Positions 11,618 through 23,504 of a stretch of 64,000 nt of DNA are shown here, one piece after another. Origin of the DNA: Lasioglossum baleicum. Lineage: Eukaryota; Arthropoda; Insecta; Hymenoptera; Halictidae. How positions within the stretch are numbered: position 1 is the stretch's first letter; each line of letters opens with the position of its first letter. Location of the stretch: the NCBI RefSeq assembly GCF_051020765.1, contig NC_134941.1, positions 620,001 to 684,000 on the forward strand. The letters are read 5' to 3'. The notes under the pieces were generated by a model. That model saw only the letters and a program-made list of their open reading frames with translations. It was not told where the DNA came from and made no database searches. The position numbers and the translations under genes are program-made.

Positions 11618-12590
11618 CAGGGTGAGTCCGAAGAAACAGAACACCTAAATATCTCCGTTACTTTTCGTTGTACAAAAAAACTTCTTAGGACAAAGTTACA
11701 CTGTTTGAAGGGCCATATGTAACGGTGTAAGGGAAAACATTTTCAAGGTCATTTTTTTTACAAGATTGCAAGGTCATTGATATTTTTTTATATGGAATGA
11801 GGTATTTTTTAATACATCAATCGATGCAGCTGGACATTCGTTATAAAAAAGTACTAACCCGTGTATGTCGAAAAGTTAGTAGTTCAGAAGATCTTTCAAT
11901 TTAAATAACTATAAAACGCTATTACTGTCGTACTAACATAAGACGTTACACAAGTAAGTAAACGCTAACATCAATTTCAATATAAATTTTTCAATTTCAA
12001 CTTCAATTTCAATATCAACTCTTCAAGTTCATTTTCAACTCTTCAATTTCAATATTTCAATTTCAACATCAATTTTTCCATTTCAACTCCAATTTCAATA
12101 TCAACTATTCAACTTCATCCTCAATTTCAATTTTTCCATTTCAACTTTAATTTCAACTTCAATTTTAACTCTCCCATTTCAACTTCAATTTCTATTCTTC
12201 CTTTTCAACGTCAATTTTTAAATTTCAATTTTAACTCTTCAATTTACACTAGCAAGTAAACGCTAACGTCTTAGTACGACAGTAATGACGTTTTAGAGTT
12301 ATTTAAATTGAAATATCTCCTGAACTGCTAACTTTTCGACATACATGGGTTAGTACTTTTTTGTAACGAATGTCCAGCTGCATCGATTGATGTATTAAAA
12401 AATACCTCATTCCATTTAAAAAATATCGATGATCTTGAAATCTCGTAAAAAAATGACCTCGAAAATGTTTTTCCTTACACCGTTACATGTGGTCCTTCAA
12501 ACAGTGTAACTTTGTCCTAAGAAGTTTTTTTGTATAACGAAAAGTAACGGAGATATTTGGGTGTTCCGTTTCTTCGGACTACTCACCCTG
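11618..12590. mobile_element. CAGGGTG foldback element with TTCAA-rich loop
   Basis: The ends CAGGGTGAGTCCGAAGAAAC and its near inverse enclose arms of about 330 bp. The loop (about 11960-12245) is a degenerate tandem array of TTCAATTTCAACT-like units. TA follows the right end. The copy ending at 27016 has the same arms and the same kind of loop. No transposase is visible. Confidence 0.8.
11960..12245. repeat. Degenerate TTCAATTTCAACTTCAAT tandem array
   Basis: The loop of the foldback element consists of short TTCAA and TTCAATTTC units in imperfect tandem. The same array occurs at 26331-26680 in the related element, so it is a stable part of that family. Confidence 0.8.
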
Positions 12591-12599
12591 TATTGACGG

Positions 12600-14070
12600 G
12601 AATGTACCGACGAAATAATTAGCCCTTTGGGCTACTTGTGTACCAAATTTCAGCTTTCTATGTGTTCTGTGTTTCGAAATTTGTTTACCGTTACCGTTAC
12701 AGAGGCCACAGGAACTGGCTATCATACAATGATTTCCAATTTCCAATTAATTTGAAATTTCTGTATACATATACATACATATACACTACCGGCCAAATTT
12801 TGGAATCGCGGCGTAAATTCCGTTTCGCGCAGAGAAACGGAAGGTTTATAAGAAGAACTGAATGCTCTTAGAACAACCAAGGAAGATTAACTTGTCAAAA
12901 AAACTTACCAGTAGTATGTTTCAGATTTTTTGTATTATTTTTTTTATCAAGGAATGCGTATTTTTCTTCAAATTGCTCTTTCATTAAATACCGCCTTTAT
13001 TTTTATTAACAGCCTGACATGTTCAGGGCATCCTGGCAATTAGTGTTTAGAATATTTCTAATTTGATATTTTTCCGTGCTTCTTGAAGAAGTTGCGCCGA
13101 AGATGTATGTACCTTTAGAAAAGTGCATTGCGAACATTGTCTTACGCTGGGTGTATAAAAGTATAAACTATACAAGAGCATTATGGGCATAAGAGAATGC
13201 TGAAATCTGTTCAGAAATATTATTCAACTAATTAATATCTGATATTTCATATAGCGATGGATCATTATAGCCGGATAAGGTAATCAAAAATGCCCTTGAA
13301 CCGAATTATATCGACGATGGGTCATTCGATAGAGCACCAAGAAAAAACATACTGTGCAAAGTTTCAACCCTGTATCTCGATCCGAAGGGTAGTTATGGGG
13401 TAAAATCGAGAAATCAATTTTTGGCCTATTTTCCCTAGTTAATGATGTTTAGAAATTCTGAAAAAAATCTGACGCATGTCAAGAACTCAAACACATACTT
13501 TGCAATTGGTTTCAGATTTTTAAAGTGGAAATCCTGCTTGTAAAAAATGAAAAACGTATTTTGCTCACAATGTGTTTTAAAGAATTGTTTTATTAATGAC
13601 ATCTGCTTCGTGAAATACAACATAACTGCACTTTTATTATAAGTATAATAAAACGAATTACAGCACGCACATAATGTTATGAATGGATTGAGAGTGTAAA
13701 CTCTTGATTTACAAAGCGTGTTGTAAGAACATACAACCGGTGACAAAAGTTTATTCGCAGCCTATGACCTTTCTCCTGTATTCGTTTACATATTTGAATG
13801 CTGAATCAGTATCAACGACTTCGGAGAGGTGTGTGGTAAATCAGGCTAAAAAAATGGTATGAATGTTGATCCATTAAACATTATTCTTGTGTTAACTCTC
13901 ACGTGGTGAAGTGGAGTCTCTAAGGCCATATGGAATTCTTGAAACAAATGATAATATCTTCCCTTGAATCGTAGTTTCACAAATTTACCAAGGCTGATAT
14001 TAAATAAAATTCTATATTCTTTTCTTCAAGATTTCTCTGTGTTGCAAATGCATCGATATTCACGAGCTAT
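12600..14070. other. Intergenic DNA without recognised features
   Basis: No gene, terminal repeat or tandem array stands out. Short frames at 12638-12871 and 13435-13746 show no known motif. Confidence 0.3.
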
Positions 14071-14073
14071 TTA

Positions 14074-16190
14074 CAGTGACTCTCATTAATATTCGGACGC
14101 TCTCAAAAAACGATAACTTTCTAAAAGTTGGACTATACATGATTTGAACATTTTGAGGAGGCTAGGGGAATTAGTTTACTACAAGATGTGAAAAAGTGTG
14201 AAATAAAAAAAATTTTATAAAAAAAAAAATTAAACCGACTTCGAAAAAACGCACTAAAAAGTATAAAATAATCTCCATTTAATTTATGTGAATACACACG
14301 AACTTAAATACAATACAATCTTTTCGGAGGCGGCGCAAAATTGAAAATTTTCTACACTGGAAATTACGAAAATCCTTAATTTCTTCTATATGCTTTCACA
14401 TATTATTGTATCTTCTCTTCCCACCTACTGATTTCCAAGCCCACCATATTCCAATGAAATCATAACACTGTCCAACAAATTTCAACTTTTTTTATGATTT
14501 CAATATACTGTTGGTCCTTCTGATAGAGTTTTTTGCGCTGATTCTGAATCTGTCTTTAATTTTTCTCCTATACGCACAGTTTTTGAAAAACATGGCTTTG
14601 AAAAAAAACATATTTTTCAACTTTAAACAAATATTGTGATGTTATTATAAAAGATATTGAATTGTTCTTTACAGCAAAAAATTCTGTAGACTTTCCCGAC
14701 TACAATGATATCCAATATTAATACATTATGATTGTTTAAACATGTTTAAACCATGATTAAAGACGGAGAGACGCCACTTTTGCACCAATTTTTGAGGATA
14801 TTTTTCAATTTATCTCAAAAAATTAGGGTCCAGCGGAAAATCGAACTATACCACGCGATAGAGCAGACTTTTATCTTGAAAAACCCCCTGTGAAGTTTGC
14901 ATGGTCGACGTTTTTTTCGAACCAGAAAGCAAAATATCTTCGCCCGACATGAGTTTTCCGCCAGTGGCGCTCGGGACGGGATACGGCGCGGCGCAGCGAC
15001 GGGATACGGAGCGGCGAACGACCGTTCTGGTGGTGAGCGCCACTGGTGACAACTCATGTCGGGCGAAGATATTTTGCTTTCTGGTTCGAAAAGAACGTCG
15101 ACCATGCAAACTTCAAAGGGGGGTTTCTCAAGATAAAAGTCTGCTCTTTCGCGTGGTATAGTTCAATTTTTTGCTGGACCCTTATTTTTTGAGATAAATT
15201 CGAAAATATCCGCAAAAATTGGTGCAAAAGTGGCGTCTCTCCGTCTTTAATCATTGTTTAAACATGTTTAAACAATCATAATGTATTAATATTTGATATC
15301 GCTGCATTCGGGAAAGTCTAAGGAATCTTTTGCTGTAAAGAACAATTCAATATCTTTTATAATAACATCACAATATCTGTTTAAAGTTGAAAAATATGTT
15401 TTTTCAAAGCCATGTTTTTCAAAAACTGTGCGTATAGGAGAAAAATTAAGGACAGATCCGGAATCAGCCCAAAAAACTCTATAAGAAGGACTCAACAGTA
15501 TATTGAAAACAAATTTGGTGTTGGACAGTGTAATCAGCAACATCTGTCATTTGGAAAATATTTAATTTTTGCGCCGTCTCTGAAAAGATTGTATTGTATT
15601 TAAGTTCATGTGTATTCACATAAATTAAATGGAAATTATTTTATACTTTTTAGTGCGTTTTTCCGAAGTCGGTTTAATGTTTTTTTATAAAATTTTTTTT
15701 ATTTCACACTTTTTATCTCTGTCAGCGGTCACATTCCAAATCGTAATTTATAAATATCTGAAAGCCGCAATCGATAACGGTAATGACGTCGTCGCGTCGT
15801 TACTGTTCCTAATATCTAACATTCAGCGGAGTTCACAACGGCATCACCACCCTACATTTTCGCAAATAAAATCGTAATTAATAAAAAAATGTAAAATTTT
15901 TTTGCGCGGGACCATCCCGGGAACATAGTCTACAAGATGCAAAAGATTTCGTTCCGATTGGTCCATCCATAACTTCGTAATCGGTGAACATACATAGAAA
16001 AAAAGCGAAAAAGGCACATACAGATCGAATTGAGTAACCTCCTCTTTTTTCGAAGTCGATTAAAAAGAAATTTTTTCAAAAATTACAATTGATCGGAATT
16101 GTATAGAAAATACTAAAAGTTGAAATAATAAACACATTTTACAACTTTTTAATGTGTGCCTACACTGAGAATTTAAAAAAAAATATATTA
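14074..16190. mobile_element. CAGTGACTCCC-family copy, split by a large hairpin
   Basis: The left end CAGTGACTCTCATTAATATT begins at 14074 next to TA. Family sequence runs to about 14195, stops, and resumes at about 16069 with AAATTTTTTCAAAAATTAC, as predicted from the 8236-8871 copy. It is interrupted again near 16190. The right end is missing. Confidence 0.7.
14195..16068. mobile_element. Large hairpin element (1.5-kb palindrome plus tail)
   Basis: Sequence from 14195 to about 14960 is repeated in reverse complement from about 15030 to 15715, giving arms near 700 bp around a short GC-rich centre (CCAGTGGCGCTC and its inverse GAGCGCCACTGG). A 350-base tail follows. TTAAACCGACTTCGAAAAAA near the left edge recurs inverted at about 16045-16066. 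AAAAG at both junctions with the host element may be the target duplication. Six or more shadow frames arise from the symmetry. The superfamily was not identified. Confidence 0.75.
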
Positions 16191-16194
16191 AAAA

Positions 16195-16440
16195 AACTTT
16201 TTAAAAACCATGCTTATATTAAAATGCACCAAAAAGGAGAAAATAATTTTTTTAGGCATTAGAGACTATAAATAAAAGCGTGGAGCGCTAAATTATATTG
16301 ACGTAATCTTCGTGGGCGCTCCACGCTTTTATTTACATACATATAGTCACTAATGAATAAAAAAATTATTTTCTCCTTTTTAGTGCATTTTAATATAAGC
16401 GTGGTTTTTAAAAAGTTTGTTTTTAATATATTTTTTCTGG
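16195..16440. repeat. GGAGCGC hairpin element, copy 1
   Basis: The arms are inverted copies: GCGTGGTTTTTAAAAAGT at the outside, ACTAAAAAGGAGAAAATAAT-type sequence in the middle and AAAAGCGTGGAGCGC near the centre. The right half recurs at 32860-33225. Positions 16384-16400 are the unoccupied version of the site where a piggyBac-like MITE sits at 32948. Confidence 0.75.
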
Positions 16441-16460
16441 TCAATATACATTTTTATAAG

Positions 16461-16641
16461 AAATTACATTTATAGGAAAATTGAGTAGATGAAATTCAAA
16501 ATTGTAGGAAAATTTTAAAAATTGAAGATGTCAATATATGATTTCTCATCTATTAAAATAATAAAGGGAGGATTCTATTTCGTTTCTATTTCTTGAAATC
16601 GACGCAGACAATTTTTATTTCAATTAAAGATTCGCAGTCTA
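16461..16641. mobile_element. TAGACTGCGG MITE, left end decayed
   Basis: The right end reads ATTCGCAGTCTA. Internal sequence is collinear with 37245-37445 (ATAGGAAAATTGAGTAGATG). The left terminal repeat is no longer recognisable. Confidence 0.65.
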
Positions 16642-16649
16642 CATATAAG

Positions 16650-18132
16650 CAATTGTAGTTGTTCTAAAAAAAATTCTTAAAAATCACTTTTTCACTGTAA
16701 TTATACAAACCTTCTTTTAAACACGTTTCTAAACATTTTCCGTGGTACTTTAACTGTTTATCATTTCAAATTCTATTTTAACCAGCTCTGTGAACAATAA
16801 ATATCGTCTAATAACAATCGAATAGTACACAAATTTCAACGTTAAGTGTCAACATACTTTTCAGCGGAAGTGTATATGGTTTAGGTCTTAAAAGTAGTTC
16901 GAACCTTTAACTAGAGTTTGCTCTTTGATTAGGACGTTAGTGGACATTCTTGCTTGAATTTTGAGGTCTCCGGTTAGGTCAGCAATTGTAGCCTTGTTAT
17001 CTGACGAAGGACACTTCATGGTCGCTTTTTTTGCAAGTGTGTGTGTGTGAATCTACTTTCTCGTTACAGTAAATAAAGGCCGAGCCGAACGTAGAGAAGA
17101 CGGACTGCGACTCTCCGCGTCTCTTTCTTTCCCATACGCTGTCCTTCCTAGCGCCCGAAACGTTCATCGTCAATTACAGTTGAAACTAGAGGGTTATTGT
17201 TGCTCTCTCGCGGGTAGCACTGCTCTTGCGAGAGGGTTAGTGGTACGAATGGCTAGTAGGGCCTGCAGCTATTAATGTTTTTTATTTGGTGTGTAACTCT
17301 CCAAGAGCCACACAAAGAAGTTCCCGATTCGTTAGTTGCAGTATATTATTATCATTATTTTTAGTACGTTTTAATAAGATTATACGTTTTCAGGGAAATT
17401 CAATAGTTTTCTACTTATCAAAATATTTGCTATATGGCGTCGCATTAAACCAACATCGTAGGCAACTTTCACTCCTACTCTGGCCAATTGAAAATCTAAC
17501 CACAATATAGACAGAATTTTAGTATTTTCTTGAAAAGTAATAAATTTTAATATTCCGCATGTGTGTGCTCCATTAACCAATCCGTTTTCAACATCAATGT
17601 TATTAATAATTATCATATAGTTTATATTAATTTTCAATTTAATCTCAGTTAATAATTCGTTTTGAACTGATTGTTTTTTTAAAGATTGTAATATAAAGTT
17701 TTTTTTGTACTTTCATCGATATTCTTTGAAAATGTATTCTCGGGAGTAGAGATGATCAACTCACTCTTGCATTGGGATAATTTTCGATTATTGTAAGCGG
17801 AAACATTAGCATAAGGTACAAAAAAAAATTTTATTTTAAAAATGAAAAATTTTTTTTTTATTTAAAAAAATGAAAAAAAAAATTTTTGTTTAATTACGTT
17901 TGTTTCTTCGGTGGAAACTTTCCGTTCTCTCGTATAAATTGCATTGTTGAATGAACTTCTTTCGAAAAATTAAAAAAACTAAAAAACTACTGGACCAAAA
18001 TGGACCAAAATCTAATCAGCTCTAAGTTACAGCCGGGCACATCGATTGCATCATTCACCATTCTGATCGCGTTGTTACTTTTTCAGAAAACGTTAACGAA
18101 AAATTTGATAACATAGAAACGGTCATACATAT

Positions 18133-18178
<46 letters not shown>

Positions 18179-18346
18179 ACATTTTGCTGAAAATAGTCTA
18201 AAATGACTCCAATGATCATGAAACGTGAAGATCTGTTAAAAAATCGATTTTCGATTTTCGGGGTCATTACAATAACTTCCCTATAAAATCGGGAAGTTAA
18301 TTATATCGTGTTTGGTCTTATTTTAATCAGAAAAATGCCACAAATA
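16650..18346. other. Intergenic DNA with AC microsatellite
   Basis: No gene is seen. The segment holds A/T homopolymer-rich DNA at 17820-17900 and an AC dinucleotide array (18134-18176). The last 45 bases before the mariner match 46570-46616. Confidence 0.35.
18134..18176. repeat. (AC)n microsatellite
   Basis: About 21 uninterrupted AC units. Confidence 0.95.
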
Positions 18347-19612
18347 TTGGGTTGGGGAAAAAGTTTCTTCGTATTTTAATGCAGAAATGAATCAAGCTTT
18401 TTCCATATTTCAAACGAAGTTTGATAAATCAAGTATGTGCAGTTTTGATCGACCACCTTTTGCCATTTTTTAGGTAAAACCATGATCCCGTCACTGTAGA
18501 ACTTGTATGATTTCTGGGCGAAGAACTGTGACTCGTAATTTTCGCAGGCCTCTTTTTTAAAGTCAACTCCACGCCATTAAGAGAGAGTTCTGTAGAGACC
18601 GAAACAAATGGTAGTCTGTTGGTGCAATATCAGGACTAGACGGTGGGTGTATCAAAACTTCCCAGCCAAGCTCTCTTAATTTTTGACGGGTCGCCAAAGG
18701 TGTGTGGGGTCTGACATTATCGTGATGGAAGACGACGCCTCTCCTGTTTATCAATTCTGGTCGCTTTCTCTCGATTGCTTGACGCAATCTTTCCAGTTGT
18801 GTTGCCTGTAGAGGTTAGAATCAATCGTTTGACCGGATGGCAGCAGCTCGTAGTGAATGATTCCTTTATGATCCCACCAAATCTCCTTTCTTGATGTCAA
18901 TCCTGACTTTGCCACGGTTTGCGGAGCTTCGCCTCGCTTCGACCACGATCTTTTTCGTACATTATTATCGTACGTGATCCATTTTTCATCGCCTGTAATG
19001 AGCCGTTTCAAAAAAGGTTCGATTTTGTTTCGTGTTAGCAACGACTCGCAAATGGAAATTCGATTCATTAAATTTTTCAAGGTTAACTCGTGTGGCATCC
19101 AAACATCGAGCTGTTTTTTGTATTCAGCCTTCTTTAAACGGGTTAGAACTGTTTTGTGGTCGATGTTTAGTTCCTTACCGATGTCACGACTGCTAATGTG
19201 CCGGTCTTGCTCAACTGTTTGCATGATTTCATCGACTTTTTCAGTGACGGGTCGACCAGAACGAAGTGTATCTTTCACATCAAAATTTCCAGATTCAAAA
19301 CGCTTGAACCAACTTTGTGCCACGCGTACTGATACTCTATCACGTCCATAAACTTTACAAATCTTTTTAGCAGCTTGGGTCGCATTCTTTCCCTTTTTTG
19401 TAATAAAATTTCAAAATGTATCGAATTTCTTCTTTGTTTTCACTCGCTTCCAAAACGTAATAACTTTTGACTAAATAAACGAATATCACAATTTCTTGTT
19501 TGTAATTACTCTCTGATATGCTACCTATCAGACGCACTCAAGTAATGCCAGATCCAATTAATATTACCTTAACAGAGTTAGAGAATGCGAAGAAACTTTT
19601 TCCCCAACCTAA
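18347..19612 (-). mobile_element. mariner transposon, full length
   Basis: The 1266-bp element has terminal repeats TTGGGTTGGGGAAAAAGTTT (left) and TTAGGTTGGGGAAAAAGTTT (right, minus strand), each flanked by TA. It holds a damaged mariner transposase on the minus strand. A related unoccupied site at about 46570-46640 lacks the element and has a single TA, which confirms the ends. The length is typical for mariner. Confidence 0.93.
18563..19480 (-). pseudogene. mariner transposase (DD34D), frameshifted
   Basis: Cut-and-paste transposase of the mariner family, about 340 residues when intact. The minus strand encodes the N-terminal helix-turn-helix part, then SWFKRFESGNFDVKD, the first catalytic aspartate in ITGDEKWI, the second in FHHDN and the third in SPDIAPTDYHLF. 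Thirty-four residues separate the last two, the mariner spacing. The frame changes at about 18751-18787 and again near 19400, where a G run has one base more than in the relic at 46.1 kb. The expected start codon is TTG rather than ATG. The copy is therefore inactive. Confidence 0.9.
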
Positions 19613-19619
19613 TATATTC

Positions 19620-20280
19620 GTAAAAGTTTCATAAAAAGATATGTAATAATAAAAAAGATTTTATATTGGCGTTACATTGTGAGGACCCACGGGCCATTGA
19701 ACTGTGCCGACAACTGCGACTCTCCGCGTCGCATTCGATTACTACAGTGGAGCTAGTGTTCCTTCTCGAGAAATTTTATAATTGGTTATTTCTCATTTCT
19801 CGAGAAATTATAGAATTTCTCGAGAAATTTAAATCTAGAGAAATTCTTATTATGAATCTCAATTTATTTTACAACATATTTTCGGAAATGAACAAATACG
19901 TATGTCCTACCATCAGTCAAAATATGCTACATTTGAATGTAGGTATTTAAATATCTCTGTAACTTGTGATTATAATTTGATTAATTTTTTTATTGGCTTA
20001 GTCGATTCTACTCGATTCTACTCTAAATGAATATTTCATAGAGAAATCTTCGTTTGAAGCTTTCAGCACTAAAATTTCAAAAAATCGATTTTCACGAAGT
20101 CAGAAAATAAATCTGATGCTTATAAAGTTCTTAAAATCATGTTCTGAATATTTCAAATAAAGAATCATGTTCTGAAGTACATTTCAAATAAAACAATTCA
20201 GATAGTACGGAGTTGGCAATAAAATGGAAAAACAATTCGGAGTGCAAAGGATTCATAAAATTTTAGCATTTGTTATTTGA
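19620..20280. other. Intergenic DNA with CTCGAGAAATT palindromes
   Basis: Between 19768 and 19840 the motif CTCGAGAAATT and its inverse occur several times, so this stretch can form alternative short hairpins. Nothing else is recognised. Confidence 0.4.
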
Positions 20281-20286
20281 TATAAA

Positions 20287-20489
20287 TAGACAGCGAATCT
20301 TTACGCAAAATAAACATTTTCTACCTGACTTGCAATAACCTGGAATGGGATACAAATTTATTCTGTTTATTTTTATATGTTTAATACGTTGAAAATAATA
20401 TAAACGTATTCTTCAATTATTCTAATGTTTTTACTGTTTTATATTGTATCTACTCATTTTTGTCATAAATGTATAAAATCCACTGTCTA
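20287..20489. mobile_element. TAGACTGCGG MITE, complete
   Basis: The ends are TAGACAGCGAATC and, inverted, TAGACAGTGGAT. Perfect 8-bp direct repeats GATATAAA flank it (20279-20286 and 20490-20497). Length 203 bp. Non-coding. Confidence 0.88.
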
Positions 20490-20602
20490 GATATAAATTT
20501 AAAGTTGTTAATTATATTATCTCTGTTTATAAAAACGTATGGGCACAAAAAACATATTTTTGATAGGACTTATCGTCTCTTTTCTAAATTAATAGTAATA
20601 AA

Positions 20603-21193
20603 TAGACTGAGAATGGTTATGCAATTTGCAATTTTTGTAGACGACTTTCCAGGTAGTGTAATAAAATAGAATCTATTTTTCAGTGTTAGTAGTCTTTGTA
20701 GATACGAAATAAATAAAAAAATTGTACTAAATTCTGTCGAATTGTATCTTCTACCATTTTTTAAACATTTTCAAAAGCCATAAGGCGGTACATAGTATAC
20801 CTTTGGATTGTAACTAGAAAGGGACTAGAATCTTACTAGATTTTGGGTCGAAACATGGGTTTGCGATTTTTCGCTTAATGTCCTTGTACGAGCAAATTTT
20901 GGGCTGAGTGAGGGCTTATTCTAAAGAGGAAGGTTAACGAGATTATGTTTATAACTAATAATATGAGTGTCCAAAGTAGGGAAAAAATCGAGAAAAAATC
21001 CCGCAGATATCAATGTATTTTTCTGTCTCTAAATGCCTTTTTTGACTGATGGGATGACCAGAGCACCATGCGGTGAACCTTCCTCTTTCGAATGAGCCCT
21101 CACCCAGCTCAAAATTTAGTAAGATTCTAGTCCCTTTCTAGTAACAATCCAAAGGTATACTACCGCCATAAATGCGTGAAGATCCGCAATCTA
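20603..21193. mobile_element. TAGACTGCGG MITE carrying another insertion
   Basis: The ends are TAGACTGAGAATGG and, inverted, TAGATTGCGGATC, flanked by perfect 8-bp repeats GTAATAAA (20595-20602 and 21194-21201). At 591 bp it is three times the usual length because a separate foldback element occupies 20784-21167. Confidence 0.85.
20784..21167. mobile_element. GGCGGTA foldback element nested in a MITE
   Basis: The ends GGCGGTACATAGTATACC and, inverted, GGCGGTAGTATACC continue into inverted arms of about 100-150 bp (AACTAGAAAGGGACTAGAATC, then TGAGTGAGGGC). TA stands close to both ends. No coding potential; class unknown. Confidence 0.75.
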
Positions 21194-21543
21194 GTAATAA
21201 ATGATCGATATCAATGTTAATATAAAAATTGTTTTGTTTCATCGCTTGGCATTTAATCGGTCAATAAACCACCAAATATAAATGTAAACCTCGGCCTGAT
21301 AATTACATGTCGATAACGGGAAAACAGCTCGTTTTGCGAGCAAAAGAACCACTCTTTCAATCTGTTCCACCGTTCCATGGCTGTCCGCAACAAATAGTAA
21401 AACTCTTCGTGTTTTGCGGTGTTTACCGTCAACTACTATTTGCGAAGGTTCGATTGGCATGGCTATGTCATCGACAGAAATACACGACCGTTAGCCTTCT
21501 CTACGGCTTTACGGTAATCGACTAACACAGCCGAGAACTTATT

Positions 21544-21720
21544 ATACAGGGTGGTCTTCAGTAAGGCCACCGAAATATCTCTTCAGGTTATTGTGACGCA
21601 ACAAATTTTTTCTTAGATAATGTGTATGGGGTCGATTGTTCGTCATCGTCTTCAAAGTCATCTTCATCTGCATACTTCAACATCTTATATTATTGTTACA
21701 GTTTAACAAGATTTTTGTCG
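21544..21720. repeat. CAGGGTG-family end fragment
   Basis: TATACAGGGTGGTC starts a segment that shares AAATATCTCTTCAGGTTATT with 52930-52950. Only one end is present, with no matching inverted arm nearby. Confidence 0.55.
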
Positions 21721-22820
21721 TCACCTGCGCACCGAAGAGCACATTTTCTTATTTAATACAATGTTCGTGAAAGAATAATGTGAAATTTGCAAAGTTATTG
21801 AAAAATGATTCAGTTTACGCATAAAACTCGCAGGTAGTAAATCATAATGTTCATTGTTATTTAAAGTTATGTAGTTTTCGAAGCCATTTGTGTAAATTTT
21901 ATTAAACTTTATTTTATCGTATGTTTAGAATACTTTGAAAAATTATGTTTACTACTAAAGCTATTCATATTTATGTGGTACTGCAGGACAAAAAATTTTA
22001 GCCAAAGTATGAAAAGGGCCGTATCAGAAGTGTAGACGCACCGGTGGCTATATGTATTCATTATAACTTATAATTTATATAACTTATAATTGATAAGTAT
22101 TAAGAGACTGAACATATAGATAGCCGCAGAATTGGTTGTTTGGAAACGAAAACGGGAAAGAAGTAAATAGAATACGATCAATCACGATCAAAAACTTAGA
22201 GATGAACGTGTGTAATTATTTGTATCTTATTATTTACTGTTATTGTTAGAGTTTTGTTATAATTATTAGTACTGTTATCGTTATTACTATTATTTACGAA
22301 TGTTATTGTTCTTACTGTGCACTAATTGGTTGCTACCAAGCCTTAAAAGTAACTGGTACATGTTCCCTTATAAAAATGACAAGATTGATATTATTTAGAC
22401 TTTGTACAGTTGTGATACGTAAAATGTTCTCCACTAAAGATATCTACGCAATTATTTCTTATGAAATTATTTCTATTATATCAATAATCGTAAAATAAAA
22501 TGGATGATGGTAGGTTCAGTGTTAATGAAATTTAGTGGATTCGAAGTTGCTGGTGAAGAAAACTGTTTTTAGCAACTACAAACGTAACCATAAATTATAA
22601 GATAGCAACTATAAATGCTACCGATAGATTGCAGTAGTTAAAGGCGACGCAGTGCTCTAGTTCCCCTCTTTTATCGAAGTAGAAAGTTTTAATCGATCCT
22701 GTATTTTAATGCTTCCGGCCGGCATAAATTATTTTGTCAACCGGACACACTTCAAGATTCCCTACTGATAGTTCTAGACATAATTCTTAAAATAGAACTG
22801 TTATAACTATTGTTTTATTA
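21720..22820. other. AT-rich intergenic DNA
   Basis: No gene or repeat edge was recognised. The stretch at about 22220-22310 is rich in TTATTRTTA triplets. Confidence 0.3.
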
Positions 22821-22826
22821 TATGTA

Positions 22827-23500
22827 CAGTGACTCCCATTAATATTCGGACGCTCTAAAAAAAAACGATAACTTTTTAAATATTAGGCTATACGATTTGC
22901 ACTTCTTTCACTACATGTTGTGAAAAGAAATTGTTTCAAAAATTGCAATTGGTCGGAATTGTAGAAAAAATACTAAAAGTTGGATTTTACAACCTTTCTA
23001 TGTGGGCCTATATTGAAAATTTAAAAAATATGTTTCATTGTGAAAGTTTAATCGAAATGGGTTGATGCGAAAAAAGACTGTGGGAGATTTTAAATCAAAC
23101 AACCCAAAGATCATTTAACGAATAATCTATATTACGAACACAATTGTAATAGAAGAGACATAATACAAAAAGTACGTCTGAACAGAACTGTGTTAAATAG
23201 ACGAGTGGGAATACGCTGGCTTGATAAATCGATATTTTGTGTCGCAAAGGAACGATTCCATATTATTTTTATAAACAACTTGAATCTATATACTGAGTGA
23301 TTAAACCCAAATGGAGCAAATCTATCTACAAAAACGACAGACATTGAAAAATGTAAGACTCCTTAGATTTATTGCAGTTAGAGCCGAAAATCGTGAAAAT
23401 CTGCAATTTTTACCATCTTTAAACGTTTGGAGCTTATTGCAACATCGACCAATTTTTATGCAATTTTCAGAATATTTTTAATTGATACATCTCTCTCCCA
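22827..23500. mobile_element. CAGTGACTCCC-family copy with an insertion
   Basis: The left end CAGTGACTCCCATTAATATT lies next to TA. Family sequence is interrupted between about 23075 and 23325 by unrelated DNA of unknown type, then resumes with AACGACAGACATTGAAAAAT. The right end is replaced by the next element at 23505. Confidence 0.7.
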
Positions 23501-23504
23501 TATA

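Noticed and set aside
14815..15603. Six overlapping frames of 60-96 codons
   Set aside because: All fall in the arms or GC-rich centre of one large hairpin and mirror each other.
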